NCBI GenBank assembly: GCA_045806525.1
Contig: JBJMJD010000050.1
Location: forward strand, 1-64,000
DNA from: JAICYJ01 sp045806525
GTDB lineage: Bacteria; Actinomycetota; Thermoleophilia; Gaiellales; JAICJC01
Reading direction: 5' to 3'
DNA: 64,000 nucleotides
Below are positions 34,456 through 43,434 of the stretch, piece by piece. Within the stretch, counting starts at the first letter, position 1. Every line of letters starts with the position of its first letter. The translations under genes were made by a program, and so were the position numbers. The notes below the pieces were generated by a model. That model had not been told where the DNA came from. It saw only the letters and a list, made by a program, of their open reading frames with translations, and ran no database searches.

Positions 34456-35268
34456 CTAGCCTAGCTCGCCGGCACGGCGCATGGCCGCCACGACCCCGTC
34501 GATGATGGCGCCGCGCACGCCCTGGCGCTCCATCTCGGCCAGGCCGGCCGCGGCGGTGCCGCCCGGCGAGGTGACCATCCGCCGCAGCGCGCTGGCCGGC
34601 ATGTCGTCCTCGCGCATAAGGCCGGCGGTGCCGGTGACCGTGGTCAGGATCAGGGCACGGGCGTCGGCGTAGCTGAGCCCGCTGACGATGCCGGCGTCCT
34701 CGAACGCCTCGATGATCAGCGCCAGGAAGGCGGGGCCGGAGCCGGACAGGGCGGTGGCGGCGTCGAAAGCGCGCTCCTCCAGCCGCACCACCTCGCCCAG
34801 CAGCCCGAACGCCTCCAGCACCTGCTGCTCGGCGGCGGTGTCGATGAACCGGCCGGCCGAGTAGGCGAGCGTGCCCATGCCGACCTGCACGCCCACATTG
34901 GGCATGAAGCGGAAGACGGGGGCGTCCACGTCGAGGATCGTCTCCAGCGTGGACGTGGGCACGCCGGCAGCCACCGACGCGATCGCCTTGGTGGGCGTGA
35001 TCAGCTCGCTCACCTCTCGCAGCACCCGCTCGACGTCGACCGGCTTCACGCACAGCACCACCAGGTCGGCCTGGGACGCCACCTCCGCGTTGTGCTCGAG
35101 GTGCCGCACGCCGTGGTGCTCGGCCAGGGCGGCGGCGCGGCCGGAGCCGCGGTCGGTGACCAGGATCCGCCCGGCAATGTCCGGATCGGCCCGCACCCAG
35201 CCGCGCACCATCGCCGATGCCATGTTGCCGGCACCGAGCAGGCCGAGGGTGAACGAGGAGGAGGCCAC
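34456..35268 (-). CDS. proC: pyrroline-5-carboxylate reductase
   Basis: Last step of proline synthesis. The 270-residue protein starts with the NAD(P) motif LGLLGAGNMASAM, then VVLCVKPVDVERVL, RFMPNVG and the C-terminal signature ALRRMVTSPGGTAAAGL. GTG start; TACGCT lies 10 nt upstream. It is divergent from the APH-like gene. Confidence 0.96.
   Translation of the reverse strand: MASSSFTLGLLGAGNMASAMVRGWVRADPDIAGRILVTDRGSGRAAALAEHHGVRHLEHNAEVASQADLVVLCVKPVDVERVLREVSELITPTKAIASVAAGVPTSTLETILDVDAPVFRFMPNVGVQVGMGTLAYSAGRFIDTAAEQQVLEAFGLLGEVVRLEERAFDAATALSGSGPAFLALIIEAFEDAGIVSGLSYADARALILTTVTGTAGLMREDDMPASALRRMVTSPGGTAAAGLAEMERQGVRGAIIDGVVAAMRRAGELG
34458..34463 (-). promoter_or_regulatory. -10-like TAGGCT, yggT
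   Basis: TAGGCT 8 nt before the yggT GTG; it overlaps the proC stop codon. Weak on its own. Confidence 0.3.
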
Positions 35269-35278
35269 GAGGCCAAAG

Positions 35279-35284
35279 AGCGTA
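35279..35284 (-). promoter_or_regulatory. -10-like TACGCT, proC
   Basis: TACGCT 10 nt before the proC GTG, back to back with TACAGT of the divergent gene. Confidence 0.4.
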
Positions 35285-35300
35285 CCGGAACACCGTCCCC

Positions 35301-35306
35301 TACAGT
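35301..35306 (+). promoter_or_regulatory. -10 element TACAGT, APH-like gene
   Basis: TACAGT 6 nt before the ATG; no room for a Shine-Dalgarno sequence. Confidence 0.5.
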
Positions 35307-35312
35307 CCGGCC

Positions 35313-36194
35313 ATGGTGACCATCCCGCCGCAGCTGGACGAGAACATCCGCAGCTGGCACGGCCAGGAGGGAGCGGACTGGCTGGCGGCGCTGCCCACGG
35401 CGGTGGCCGGGCTCGCCGCCCGCTGGGAGCTGACGGTCGGGCAGCCGTTCGGCGACGACGGCGCCGTCTCCTGGGTGGCGCCGGCCACCACGACGGGCGG
35501 CTTGGAGGCGGTGCTGAAGGTGTTCCTGCCCGACCTCGAGAACCGGCATGAGGCCGACGCGCTGCGCCACTACGGCGGCCGCGGCGCGGTGCGGCTGCTG
35601 GACGCCGAGACAGGGGCGCTCCTGCTGGAGCGGCTGTGGCCGGGCACGAGCCTCTGGCAGCTCGAGGACGATGACGAGGCGGCGCGGATCGTGGTGGGCC
35701 TGCTCGAGCAGCTCTGGCACGCTCCCGCCGACGGTCATCCGTTCCGCACCCTGGCCGGCGATGCGGTGCGCTGGTCGACCGGCATCCCGGAGGCGTGGGC
35801 GGCCCTGCGCGAGCCGTTCGAGCGGGAGCTGGCCGACCTTGGCGGGACGCTCGCGGCGGAGCTGGCGCGGTCGCAGGGCGAGCAGGTGGTGTTGCACCAG
35901 GATCTGCACGGCGGCAACGTGCTGCGGGCGGAGCGATCGCCGTGGCTGGCGATCGACCCCAAGCCGCTGGTGGGCGAGCGCGAGTTCGACCTGGCATCGC
36001 TGATCCGGGACACGCGCGAGCGCATCGACGAGCGGCTGGTGCGGCGGCGGCTGGATCTGCTGTCAGAGCTGCTGGGGCTCGACCGCGAGCGGGTGCGCTG
36101 CTGGGCGATCGTGCACGCGTTGGCGTGGGGCGTCGAGGGCGATCAGGCGGACGCGGCGATGATCATGTGCGCGCGATGGTTGGCCCGCATGTAG
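35313..36194 (+). CDS. APH(6)/hydroxyurea-type small-molecule kinase
   Basis: 293 residues of the aminoglycoside phosphotransferase fold, closest in pattern to the streptomycin 6-kinase/hydroxyurea group. The catalytic loop LHQDLHGGNVL and the metal-binding IDPKPLVGEREFDLASLIRD are typical of that group. It could inactivate an aminoglycoside or phosphorylate another small molecule; resistance is not shown. It is on the opposite strand between sepF and proC, where most relatives have no gene, which suggests insertion. Confidence 0.85.
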   Translation: MVTIPPQLDENIRSWHGQEGADWLAALPTAVAGLAARWELTVGQPFGDDGAVSWVAPATTTGGLEAVLKVFLPDLENRHEADALRHYGGRGAVRLLDAETGALLLERLWPGTSLWQLEDDDEAARIVVGLLEQLWHAPADGHPFRTLAGDAVRWSTGIPEAWAALREPFERELADLGGTLAAELARSQGEQVVLHQDLHGGNVLRAERSPWLAIDPKPLVGEREFDLASLIRDTRERIDERLVRRRLDLLSELLGLDRERVRCWAIVHALAWGVEGDQADAAMIMCARWLARM

Positions 36195-36213
36195 GGCCGA
36201 CGGACGCGCTGAC

Positions 36214-36753
36214 TCAGTACTGGTTGAAGAACCCGCGCTCCATCAACGAGGCCTTATCCTCAGCTGAGACGGTCACGTGCGCGGGGGTGAGCAGGAACAC
36301 CCGGTCGGCGACGCGCTGCATGGCGCCATCCAGTGCGTAGGTGAGCCCGCTCGAGAAGTCGATCAGCCGCTTGGCCAGATCCGAGTCCGCCGCCTGAAGG
36401 TTGATGATCACCGGCACGTCGGCCTTCAGCTTGTCGGCCACCTTCTGCGCGTCGTTGAACGACTTCGGCACGATCAGCTCCACCTGCGCCGCGTGGCGCT
36501 GGCCGCCGTTCTGCGCGGCGGGGTGCCGCCCGCGGCCGCGCTGCGGAGGCGGCTCGTCCGAGAAGATGTCGTCGAAGTCGGCACCCGAGCGGCGTCGCGG
36601 GTTCAGCCGGCGGACGTTCGGACGCTCGTTGTAGCGGCTCTCGAGGTCCTCATGGGCCGCGGAGCCGTCGTCGTCGAAGTAGTCATCCTCCCAGTCCTCC
36701 TCCTTGATGCCGAAGTAGACCTGGGTGCGCTGCCACATGTCCTTTACACTCAT
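36214..36753 (-). CDS. sepF: cell division protein SepF
   Basis: FtsZ membrane anchor. 179 residues: N-terminal helix for membrane binding (MSVKDMWQRTQVYFGI), an acidic and Arg-rich linker, and the SepF core from about residue 90 (VELIVPKSFNDAQKVADKL, VIINLQ, DFSSGLTYALDG). Start ATG with GAGGAG about 5 nt upstream. It is 12 bp from yggS. Confidence 0.95.
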   Translation of the reverse strand: MSVKDMWQRTQVYFGIKEEDWEDDYFDDDGSAAHEDLESRYNERPNVRRLNPRRRSGADFDDIFSDEPPPQRGRGRHPAAQNGGQRHAAQVELIVPKSFNDAQKVADKLKADVPVIINLQAADSDLAKRLIDFSSGLTYALDGAMQRVADRVFLLTPAHVTVSAEDKASLMERGFFNQY

Positions 36754-36765
36754 GCGCTCCTCACT

Positions 36766-37419
36766 TTACCGCCCATACAGGACGCTCCCCACCCGTACGA
36801 TCGTCGCGCCCTCCGCCGCAGCCGCCGCGTAGTCCTGGCTTGTGCCCATCGAGAGCTCCCGGAATTCGTGGCGTCCCTGCCAGGCCGGCGCCAGGCGATC
36901 GCGCAGCTCGCGGAGCGCCGCGAACCAGGGCCGTGCCTCGTTCGGGTCGTGCACCAGTGGCGGCATCGTCATCAGGCCGTCGAACCGGACACGCTCCAGC
37001 GTCGCGACGTCATCGAGGAACCCGTCCACCTGCTGGAGCCCCACGCCAGCCTTGGTGTCCTCGCCGGCCACGTTCACCTGCAGCAGGCAGTCCACCGAGC
37101 TCTGCGCCTGGTCCTGCATCCGGCGGCAAGCGGAGAGCGAGTCGACAGCGTGGATCAGCCGCACGCGTCCGGCGATGTCGCGCACCTTGCGGCTCTGCAC
37201 GTGGCCGATGAAGTCCCAGGTGAACAGGTCGCGGTGCGCCTCCTGCTTGGCGATCAGCGCGTCTGACCGGTTCTCGCCGACCAGGCGCACGCCACCCTCG
37301 TGCAGCGCAGGCAGGTCGTCGGCATCGACGTACTTGGTGGCTGCCAGGATCTGCACGTCCGGTCCCACCCGCTCGCGCACAAGCGCCAGGTTCTCCGCGA
37401 TCACGGCCGGGTCAAGCAA
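36766..37419 (-). CDS. yggS: YggS/PLPBP family PLP-homeostasis protein
   Basis: Non-catalytic PLP-binding TIM-barrel protein. PLP lysine in ILAATKYVDADDL, then LVGENRSDALIAKQ, WDFIGHVQSRKV and the phosphate-binding end SMGTSQDYAAAAAEGATIVR. The TTG start at 37419 has a purine-rich GGGGTGGTGGGG upstream and overlaps pgeF by 8 bp; GTG at 37404 is the alternative. It sits between pgeF and sepF as in most Gram-positive bacteria. Confidence 0.93.
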   Translation of the reverse strand: MLDPAVIAENLALVRERVGPDVQILAATKYVDADDLPALHEGGVRLVGENRSDALIAKQEAHRDLFTWDFIGHVQSRKVRDIAGRVRLIHAVDSLSACRRMQDQAQSSVDCLLQVNVAGEDTKAGVGLQQVDGFLDDVATLERVRFDGLMTMPPLVHDPNEARPWFAALRELRDRLAPAWQGRHEFRELSMGTSQDYAAAAAEGATIVRVGSVLYGR

Positions 37420-38179
37420 GCAGCCCCACCACCCCCTGCCGGCCGGTGACGCCGTGGTCGCGCCGGTGCGAGAAGTAGCGATCCTCGCTGCAGATCGTGC
37501 ACTCGCCGGCAACCGCCACCTGCTGGACACCGCTCGTGCGAAGCGCGCGCTCGGCGCACAGCCACAGGTCGGCGCGGCCGTCTCGGACGACGTCCTCTCC
37601 GAAGCGGCGGGTCAGCGGGCCGGCCACGTCGTCGCCCACCTCGTAGCAGCACGGCCCCGCCCCCGGCCCGATCGCGGCCACCGCCTCGCCGCCGACCGTC
37701 GCCACACCGGCCTCGATCACGCCGGCCTCGATGCCACGCCAGCCGGCGTGCAGCAGCGCCAGCCGGCTGCCGTCGGCGGCCGCGATCGCGAGCGGCAGAC
37801 AGTCGGCGGTGAGCAGGGTCAGCGCCCGGCCGCGGATGCTGGTGACCAGGCCGTCAGACTTGGGGAACGGCTCGGCGCCCGGCTGCAGGAAGCGTCCCGT
37901 GGCCGGATCGTCGGTCACCTCGCGGATGTCGGTGCCGTGCACCTGCCAGGCCATGGTCGCGGTGGCGCCGTCGCCGCCGGCACCGGCCACGGCCCGCCGC
38001 CGGTTCTCGGCCACGTTCGGCGCGTCGTCCGCCGTCAGCGCGCCCAGGTTGAGCGACGCGAAGGCACCCGACGAGACGCCGCCGTGACGGCAGGTGAAGG
38101 AGACGCGCACGCCGGCCGGCGCGGCCGCCCAGTCGAGCAGCGCCAGCGGCTCCTGACGCCAGGCCAGGCCGGCGCTCAC
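37412..38179 (-). CDS. pgeF: PgeF/YfiH multicopper-oxidase-like (laccase domain) protein
   Basis: 255 residues of the DUF152 fold; relatives act as peptidoglycan-editing or purine nucleoside enzymes. The zinc-site residues are seen in WQVHGTDI, LTADCLPLAIA, LLHAGWRGIEAGV and CTICSEDRYFSHRRD. GTG start overlaps the stop of the upstream gene (GTGA). The exact reaction is debated in the family. Confidence 0.92.
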   Translation of the reverse strand: MSAGLAWRQEPLALLDWAAAPAGVRVSFTCRHGGVSSGAFASLNLGALTADDAPNVAENRRRAVAGAGGDGATATMAWQVHGTDIREVTDDPATGRFLQPGAEPFPKSDGLVTSIRGRALTLLTADCLPLAIAAADGSRLALLHAGWRGIEAGVIEAGVATVGGEAVAAIGPGAGPCCYEVGDDVAGPLTRRFGEDVVRDGRADLWLCAERALRTSGVQQVAVAGECTICSEDRYFSHRRDHGVTGRQGVVGLLA

Positions 38180-39147
38180 AGCACCACCTCGACGCCCGGC
38201 ACCTGCATCCGGCTGGCGTACTCGTAGGCGCAGCTGCCGGCCGAGAGCCGCGCCGCCCGCGACCAGCCGCGCACCGTCCGTCGGCGCACCTCGACCTCGA
38301 TCACTGCGTGGTCGGCGGCGTAGGCGTACACGCGGCCGCCGTCGGGGTCGCGGTAGGAGACGCCGACCATGTCCGCAAGCGCGCAGTGCACCTCGCCCTC
38401 GATGCTGAGGAACGGCCCGCGGATCGTGAACCGGTAGCGGTTCGGCTCGATGGTGGCGCGCGCCGCCAGCCCGCGGAGCGCGCCGTGCAGCTCGTGACGC
38501 TCGCCCTGAGCGACCACCGCGCCGGTCGAGATCACCGGCGTGTGCTTGCCGAGAGTGTCGTAGCGGCGGCTGAACACCTCGACGAAGTCGTCCGGGGATG
38601 CAAACGCGTTGCAGTGCACCCGCGCTGAGGCCTCCGCGTGGCGGTTGCCCCATGCGTGCAGCTGATGGGCCGGCCACGAGCGCACCTCCAGGTCGCGCGA
38701 TCCGATCGCGAAGGTGCCGCTGGCGCGGATCGTCGGCTGGCTGACCACGATCTCGGCGCGTCTCCGCCTGCCGCCACCGCCCCCGTAGCCGAACGGCTCG
38801 CCGGTCGGCGACCAGCGCAGGTCCCAGCGCGCCTCGTCGACGCGGCCGCTGGCGCTGGCCACATCCAGCGAGCTGGGGCCGAGCGTGAGCGGGAAGCCGC
38901 CGGCGCCGGTTCGGAACTGGTCGATCGAGAAGCTCTGGCGGCGGGCATAGGCGACGCCGTCGGGGTCGCGGCCGACGAACCACAGCTCGGCGGTGGACTC
39001 GCCGGGAGCGGCCTCCGGCGGCACGTGGAAGCTGTGGCGGATCCACGCCGACGCGGCGCTGTGCGGATCGCCGAGCCGCAGGTGCCAGGCCTCGTAGTGA
39101 CCCGGCTGGCCGCGCCAGCGGCTGGCGTTGGCGGTGCTCAGCCTCAT
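38176..39147 (-). CDS. hypothetical protein, possibly tocopherol-cyclase/CrtC-like lipocalin fold
   Basis: 323 residues, no signal peptide or membrane segment. The sequence is beta-rich with many Trp and Arg: GHYEAWHLRLGDP near the N-terminus and repeated short strands such as YRFTIRGPFLSIEGEV. The early HYEAW pattern and overall strand content recall lipid-binding enzymes of the tocopherol cyclase/carotenoid hydratase group, but this is weak. ATG overlaps the stop of the nucleotidyltransferase fusion gene (ATGA) and its stop overlaps pgeF, so it is translated with them. Confidence 0.55.
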   Translation of the reverse strand: MRLSTANASRWRGQPGHYEAWHLRLGDPHSAASAWIRHSFHVPPEAAPGESTAELWFVGRDPDGVAYARRQSFSIDQFRTGAGGFPLTLGPSSLDVASASGRVDEARWDLRWSPTGEPFGYGGGGGRRRRAEIVVSQPTIRASGTFAIGSRDLEVRSWPAHQLHAWGNRHAEASARVHCNAFASPDDFVEVFSRRYDTLGKHTPVISTGAVVAQGERHELHGALRGLAARATIEPNRYRFTIRGPFLSIEGEVHCALADMVGVSYRDPDGGRVYAYAADHAVIEVEVRRRTVRGWSRAARLSAGSCAYEYASRMQVPGVEVVL

Positions 39148-41738
39148 CCAGCCACCTCGGCGAGCAGCTCCCGGGCTGCCTCGAGCTGTTCCTCGCGGCC
39201 GCCCAGCTCGCCGTTTCGGCGGCGGCGCAGCAGCTCGGCGAGGAGCGCGCCCACCTGCGGCGACTCCGGCATCCCCAGCTGCTCGCGCAGCGTATCCCCG
39301 TCGATGTCCAGGCGCAGATCGCGCAGCTGCGCCAGGTACAGCTCGGCGGACTCGGCCGCCGGCCCTTCCAGCGCCACCACCATCAGCGCCACCTCGGCCG
39401 GATGCGGCGCCAGCAGCTCCGCGATCCGCGCCGGCTCGGCGGTCTCCGCGAGGGCCCCCGCGAGCCGCGGCGGCACCACGGCCGCTGACGCCACCACGCG
39501 GGCGTCGCGCCGCCGTACCCGCAGCCGCTCCAGCCACTCGTCCAGCTCGCCGCCCGGGATACCCCGGGCGATCGCGGCCAGCCGCCCGCGCCAGGGCGGC
39601 AGCTCCGGCGCGTGGCGGCGCCGGGCGCGGTCGAGGCGCTCCACCAGGTGCACCGACTGCGGGCGGCAGTCGAGCGCCGGATGCACGGCGCCGGCCAGCC
39701 CCAGCTGATCGAGGCTGGCGAGCGCGCCCGACACCTCGCCCTCACTCAGGAGTGCCACCAGCTCGTCCCGCACGCGCGCCCCGGACAGGTCACCGACCAG
39801 CCCCATCTCGACACAGCTTCGGGCCAGCTGCAGGGTCAGCCCGTCCATGTCGAACCCGTAGCGGTTCTGGTAGCGGATGGCCCGGAAGATGCGCGTCGGG
39901 TCCTCGATGAAGGACAGGTTGTGCAGCACCCGCACGATGCCGCGGCGGAGGTCGCCCTCGCCGCCGTAGGGGTCGAACAGCAGGCCGAACTCGGCCGGCA
40001 GCAGCGACACGGCCATCGCGTTGATGGTGAAGTCGCGTCGGTGCAGATCCTGGCGGATCGACGAGTGCTCGACCGTGGGCAGGGCGGCCGGGTACTCGTA
40101 GTGCTCCGTGCGAGCGCTGGCCACGTCGACGCGCAGGTCGCCGGCCAGCACCACAGCGGTGTGGAACTTCGCGTGCGCGTGCATGCGGCCGTGCAGCGCC
40201 GCCGCCAGCCGCTCGGCGAAGGCGATGCCGTCCCCCTCGTAGGCGAGATCGATGTCGAAGCTGGGCTCGCCAAGCAGCAGGTCGCGCACGGCGCCGCCCA
40301 CGAGGTAGACGCCGGCGTCGTCCGCGGCCGCCGCGGCGGCGGGCCACAGCCGCTCCAGTCCGGGCATGGCGCGCAGCCGGTCGCTGAGGTCGGTCGGGCG
40401 CTTCGGAGGCGCACCGGGTGGCGCATCGCGCAGCGCCCGCAGCAGATCGCCGCGGGTGATGATGCCGAGCACGTCGGCGGTCGGGTGCGGCCCGTCGTGG
40501 CCGTCGCGGGTCACGGCCAGGCGGCCGACCCCGCGCAGCAGCTCCCGCTGCACGTCGGCCAGGGTCGCGTCCGGCGAGACCCCCGCCACCTCGGCGCTCA
40601 TGATGCCGCGCACCGGCGCGTGACCGAGGCCGTGGGCGATCGCGCGGCCCATGTCCTCACGCGCGACGACGCCCACCATCTCGCCGCCGGAGGCGACCGG
40701 CACGCCGGAGGTGCCGCGGCGCCGGCACTCGGCCAGCGCGTCGTCGATGGTGCTGTCGGCCTCCACGAACCAGGGCGGCGCGGACATGATGTCGACTGCC
40801 CGCGGGCCGGCAGCGATGCCCAGCGCCAGCGCCGCACCCAGCCGGGTGCGGGCGCCCTCGAGCGTCTCGTCGCGCACCAGCGCCGAGGCCGCCTGGGGGT
40901 GACCGCCGCCGCCCAGGGCAGCCATCACCGCGGCCACGTCGAACGCGGCCGTGCGGCTGCGCCCGGCCGCGAATACGCGCCCGTCCATCTCCACCAGCAT
41001 CACCATCGCGGGGCTGTCGGTGAGGTCGGTGATCTTGGAGGCGAGGGTGGATACGCCGTCCACGTACCGCGGCCAGCGCGCGGCCGCAACCAGCACCGCC
41101 ACGCCGCCCAGCTCGAACTGCTCGGACGCATCGACCAGGGTGGTCAGCAGCGCACGGTGGTCGGCATCGAGCGGCGTGTGCAGGAACCCGCCGATCAGCT
41201 CCGGGTTCGCGCCGTGGCGGACGCAGAACGCGAGCGCCTCCACGTCGCGGACGGTGGTCGACGCATACGTCAGCGACCCGGTGTCCTCGTGGATGCCCAG
41301 CGCCAGCACAGTCGCCTCGGTCGGCGTCGGCTCGATCCCGCGCTCGGCCAGGATGCCGGCCATGGTGCTGCTGAGGGCGCCGTCGCCGGAGCAGACGTAG
41401 CGTTCGTGCGCGACCCATGCCGGTGGCTCCGTGCCGTGGTGATCGAACAGCATGGTCTCCACCCCGGGACGCTGCACCAGCTCCGCCATATCGCCCAGGC
41501 GGCCCAGCTGCGAGGTCTCGACCACGATCACCCTGGAGACCGCCGACAGGTCGCAGCGGGAGGCATCGACCAGGGCCAGCTCCTGCGCGTGCAGCGCGGC
41601 GAACTCGCGCACGTTGCGGTTGAGCCCACCGTGCGCGAGCACGGTCGCACCGGGGTACAGCCGGCGCGCCGCGAGCATCGACCCGAGGGCGTCGAAATCC
41701 GTGTTCTGGTGGGAGATGATCACCTCTGCCGGCCGCAT
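39144..41738 (-). CDS. DHH/DHHA1 phosphoesterase - two CBS domains - tRNA nucleotidyltransferase fusion
   Basis: 864 residues. The N-terminal DHH part has DFDALGSM, FDHHG and the DHHA1 motif GGGGHPQAAS (to about 300). Two CBS domains follow (about 310-430). The C-terminal half is a class II nucleotidyltransferase: YLVGGAVRDLLLGEPSFDID, RRDFTINAMAV and EDPTRIFRAIRY. Such fusions are known as CCA- or A-adding enzymes in a few phyla; whether this one adds CCA, CC or A is not readable. The DHH part may trim or hydrolyse nucleotides and the CBS pair may sense adenylates. TACCCT lies 6 nt before the ATG. Confidence 0.92.
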   Translation of the reverse strand: MRPAEVIISHQNTDFDALGSMLAARRLYPGATVLAHGGLNRNVREFAALHAQELALVDASRCDLSAVSRVIVVETSQLGRLGDMAELVQRPGVETMLFDHHGTEPPAWVAHERYVCSGDGALSSTMAGILAERGIEPTPTEATVLALGIHEDTGSLTYASTTVRDVEALAFCVRHGANPELIGGFLHTPLDADHRALLTTLVDASEQFELGGVAVLVAAARWPRYVDGVSTLASKITDLTDSPAMVMLVEMDGRVFAAGRSRTAAFDVAAVMAALGGGGHPQAASALVRDETLEGARTRLGAALALGIAAGPRAVDIMSAPPWFVEADSTIDDALAECRRRGTSGVPVASGGEMVGVVAREDMGRAIAHGLGHAPVRGIMSAEVAGVSPDATLADVQRELLRGVGRLAVTRDGHDGPHPTADVLGIITRGDLLRALRDAPPGAPPKRPTDLSDRLRAMPGLERLWPAAAAAADDAGVYLVGGAVRDLLLGEPSFDIDLAYEGDGIAFAERLAAALHGRMHAHAKFHTAVVLAGDLRVDVASARTEHYEYPAALPTVEHSSIRQDLHRRDFTINAMAVSLLPAEFGLLFDPYGGEGDLRRGIVRVLHNLSFIEDPTRIFRAIRYQNRYGFDMDGLTLQLARSCVEMGLVGDLSGARVRDELVALLSEGEVSGALASLDQLGLAGAVHPALDCRPQSVHLVERLDRARRRHAPELPPWRGRLAAIARGIPGGELDEWLERLRVRRRDARVVASAAVVPPRLAGALAETAEPARIAELLAPHPAEVALMVVALEGPAAESAELYLAQLRDLRLDIDGDTLREQLGMPESPQVGALLAELLRRRRNGELGGREEQLEAARELLAEVAG

Positions 41739-41744
41739 GCGCAG

Positions 41745-41750
41745 AGGGTA
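41745..41750 (-). promoter_or_regulatory. -10 element TACCCT, nucleotidyltransferase fusion gene
   Basis: TACCCT 6 nt before the ATG. It would lead the transcript that includes pgeF and perhaps yggS-sepF. Confidence 0.5.
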
Positions 41751-41758
41751 CCGGAGCC

Positions 41759-42145
41759 CTACGTCAGCGCGATCGCCTCGATCTCCACGCGGGCGCCCGC
41801 CGGCAGCCCGGCGACCTGCACCGTGGAGCGGGCCGGCGGCTCGCTGGTGAAGTAGGTCGCATACACCTCGTTCATGGCCGCGAACTCGCCCAGGTCGGTC
41901 ATGAACACGGTGGTCTTGACGACCTGGTTGAGGCCGCTGCCGGCGCCCTCCAGCACCGCCTTCAGGTTCTGCAGCGCGCGCTCGGTCTGGGCGGCGACGT
42001 CGCCCTCAACCATGTCGCCGGTGTCGGGGTCGAGCCCCACCTGGCCGGCGCAGAAGACCAGCCCGTCGGTGCGGATGGCCTGGTTGTAGGGCGCGCCCTG
42101 GAACGGGCGGGGCGCGCCGTCGACGGCGATCACGGTCTTGCTCAC
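41759..42145 (-). CDS. ridA: RidA family enamine/imine deaminase
   Basis: 128 residues. Clears reactive enamines such as 2-aminoacrylate. FCAGQVGLDPDTGDMV, TERALQNLKAVLEGAG and the Arg-containing EPPARSTVQVAGLPAGARVEIEAIA (shown here by its parts PPARSTVQV and VEIEAIAL) match RidA; the key Arg of PARSTV is present. GTG start overlaps hisD (GTGA). Confidence 0.93.
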   Translation of the reverse strand: MSKTVIAVDGAPRPFQGAPYNQAIRTDGLVFCAGQVGLDPDTGDMVEGDVAAQTERALQNLKAVLEGAGSGLNQVVKTTVFMTDLGEFAAMNEVYATYFTSEPPARSTVQVAGLPAGARVEIEAIALT

Positions 42146-43419
42146 GTTGCGGCTCCTTCGGTCAATGACGATGCGTTGGCGAGGCGCTCGGCCCGCACCT
42201 CGGCCGAGCGGGCGTGGGCGGGCAGGCCCTCGGCCCGGGCCAGGTCGGCCAGCGGCGCCGCCAGTCGCTCGACGGCGGCGTCGGGGATCTCGACCACCTC
42301 CTGGATGCGCAGGAACACGCTCGTGGCCAGGCCCGACGAGAAGCGGCCGCGGCCGCCGGTGGGCAGGATGTGGTTCGAGCCGGCCACGTAGTCGCCGAAC
42401 GCGGTGCCGCTCATCATGCCGATGAAGATGGCGCCGGCGTGCCGGACGCGCTCGAGCAGCGCCTGCGGGTCGGCCACCATCAGCTGCAGATGCTCGGGCG
42501 CGTACGCGTTCACCAGCTCGATCGCGGTATCCCACGAGTCGGCCTGCAGCAGCGTGATGCCGGCGGGATCGGACAGCTCGGCCGACACCGCCGCAAGCAC
42601 GGCGTCGTCCACGGCCACGAGCACCGACTGCGACCCGGCGCCGTGCTCGGCCTGGGCGCGCAGGTCCCACGCCACGACCTCCGCCGGAGCCGTCTCGTCG
42701 GCCAGCACGATCAGCTCGCTGGGCCCGGCCAGCGACTCGATGCCGACCTCGCCGAACAGGCCGCGCTTGGCCTCCTCCACGAACGCGTTGCCGGGGCCGA
42801 CCAGCACGTCCACGGGCCGGATCGTCTCCGTCCCAAGCGCCATGGCAGCCACCGCTTGGGCGCCGCCGATGGCGTACACCTCCTCGACGCCGGCCAGGCT
42901 GCACGCTGCCAGCACGGCGTGTGAGGGCAGGCCGTCCGGACCCGGCGGCGAGCACACGGCGATCTCCTCGACCCCGGCCACCTGCGCGGGCACCAGCGCC
43001 ATCACGGCGCTGGACGGGTAGGCCGCCCGGCCGCCGGGCGCGTACACGCCGGCGCGGTCGACCGGCATCGGGCGGGTGCTCACGATCTGCCCCTGGGCCA
43101 GCACCTGGCGGCTGGGCTGGGGCATCGTCTCGCGCGCGGTGGCGCGCAGGTTCTCGGTCAGCGTCTCGAGCGCCCCCAGCACGCCCGGCGACGTCTCCTT
43201 CAGCGAGCGCTTGATGGCGGCCGCCGACACCCGCGCCTGCTCCACGTCGACGCCGTCGAGACGGGCGGTGAGACGGCGCACGGCGGCGTCGCCGCCGCTT
43301 CGCACCATCTCCACGATGTCGGCCACCGAGCCCTTGACGCGCTCGCGGTCCTCGTCCGTGGGGCGCAGCGCCCGAACCGTCTCCGGGACCATGGCGGCCG
43401 TTATCTGACGGGTCTCCAC
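42142..43419 (-). CDS. hisD: histidinol dehydrogenase
   Basis: Last two steps of histidine synthesis. The 425-residue protein has the NAD and zinc-site motifs QAEHGAGSQSVLV, YAPEHLQL, GSNHILPTGGRGRFSSGL and ARAEGLPAHARSAEVR. GTG start with TAGACT 6 nt upstream and a 16-bp palindrome just behind it. Here it pairs with ridA instead of other his genes, which are not in the window. Confidence 0.96.
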   Translation of the reverse strand: METRQITAAMVPETVRALRPTDEDRERVKGSVADIVEMVRSGGDAAVRRLTARLDGVDVEQARVSAAAIKRSLKETSPGVLGALETLTENLRATARETMPQPSRQVLAQGQIVSTRPMPVDRAGVYAPGGRAAYPSSAVMALVPAQVAGVEEIAVCSPPGPDGLPSHAVLAACSLAGVEEVYAIGGAQAVAAMALGTETIRPVDVLVGPGNAFVEEAKRGLFGEVGIESLAGPSELIVLADETAPAEVVAWDLRAQAEHGAGSQSVLVAVDDAVLAAVSAELSDPAGITLLQADSWDTAIELVNAYAPEHLQLMVADPQALLERVRHAGAIFIGMMSGTAFGDYVAGSNHILPTGGRGRFSSGLATSVFLRIQEVVEIPDAAVERLAAPLADLARAEGLPAHARSAEVRAERLANASSLTEGAAT

Positions 43420-43425
43420 GCAAGC

Positions 43426-43431
43426 AGTCTA
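43426..43431 (-). promoter_or_regulatory. -10 element TAGACT, hisD-ridA
   Basis: TAGACT 6 nt before the hisD GTG. Confidence 0.55.
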
Positions 43432-43434
43432 GTG

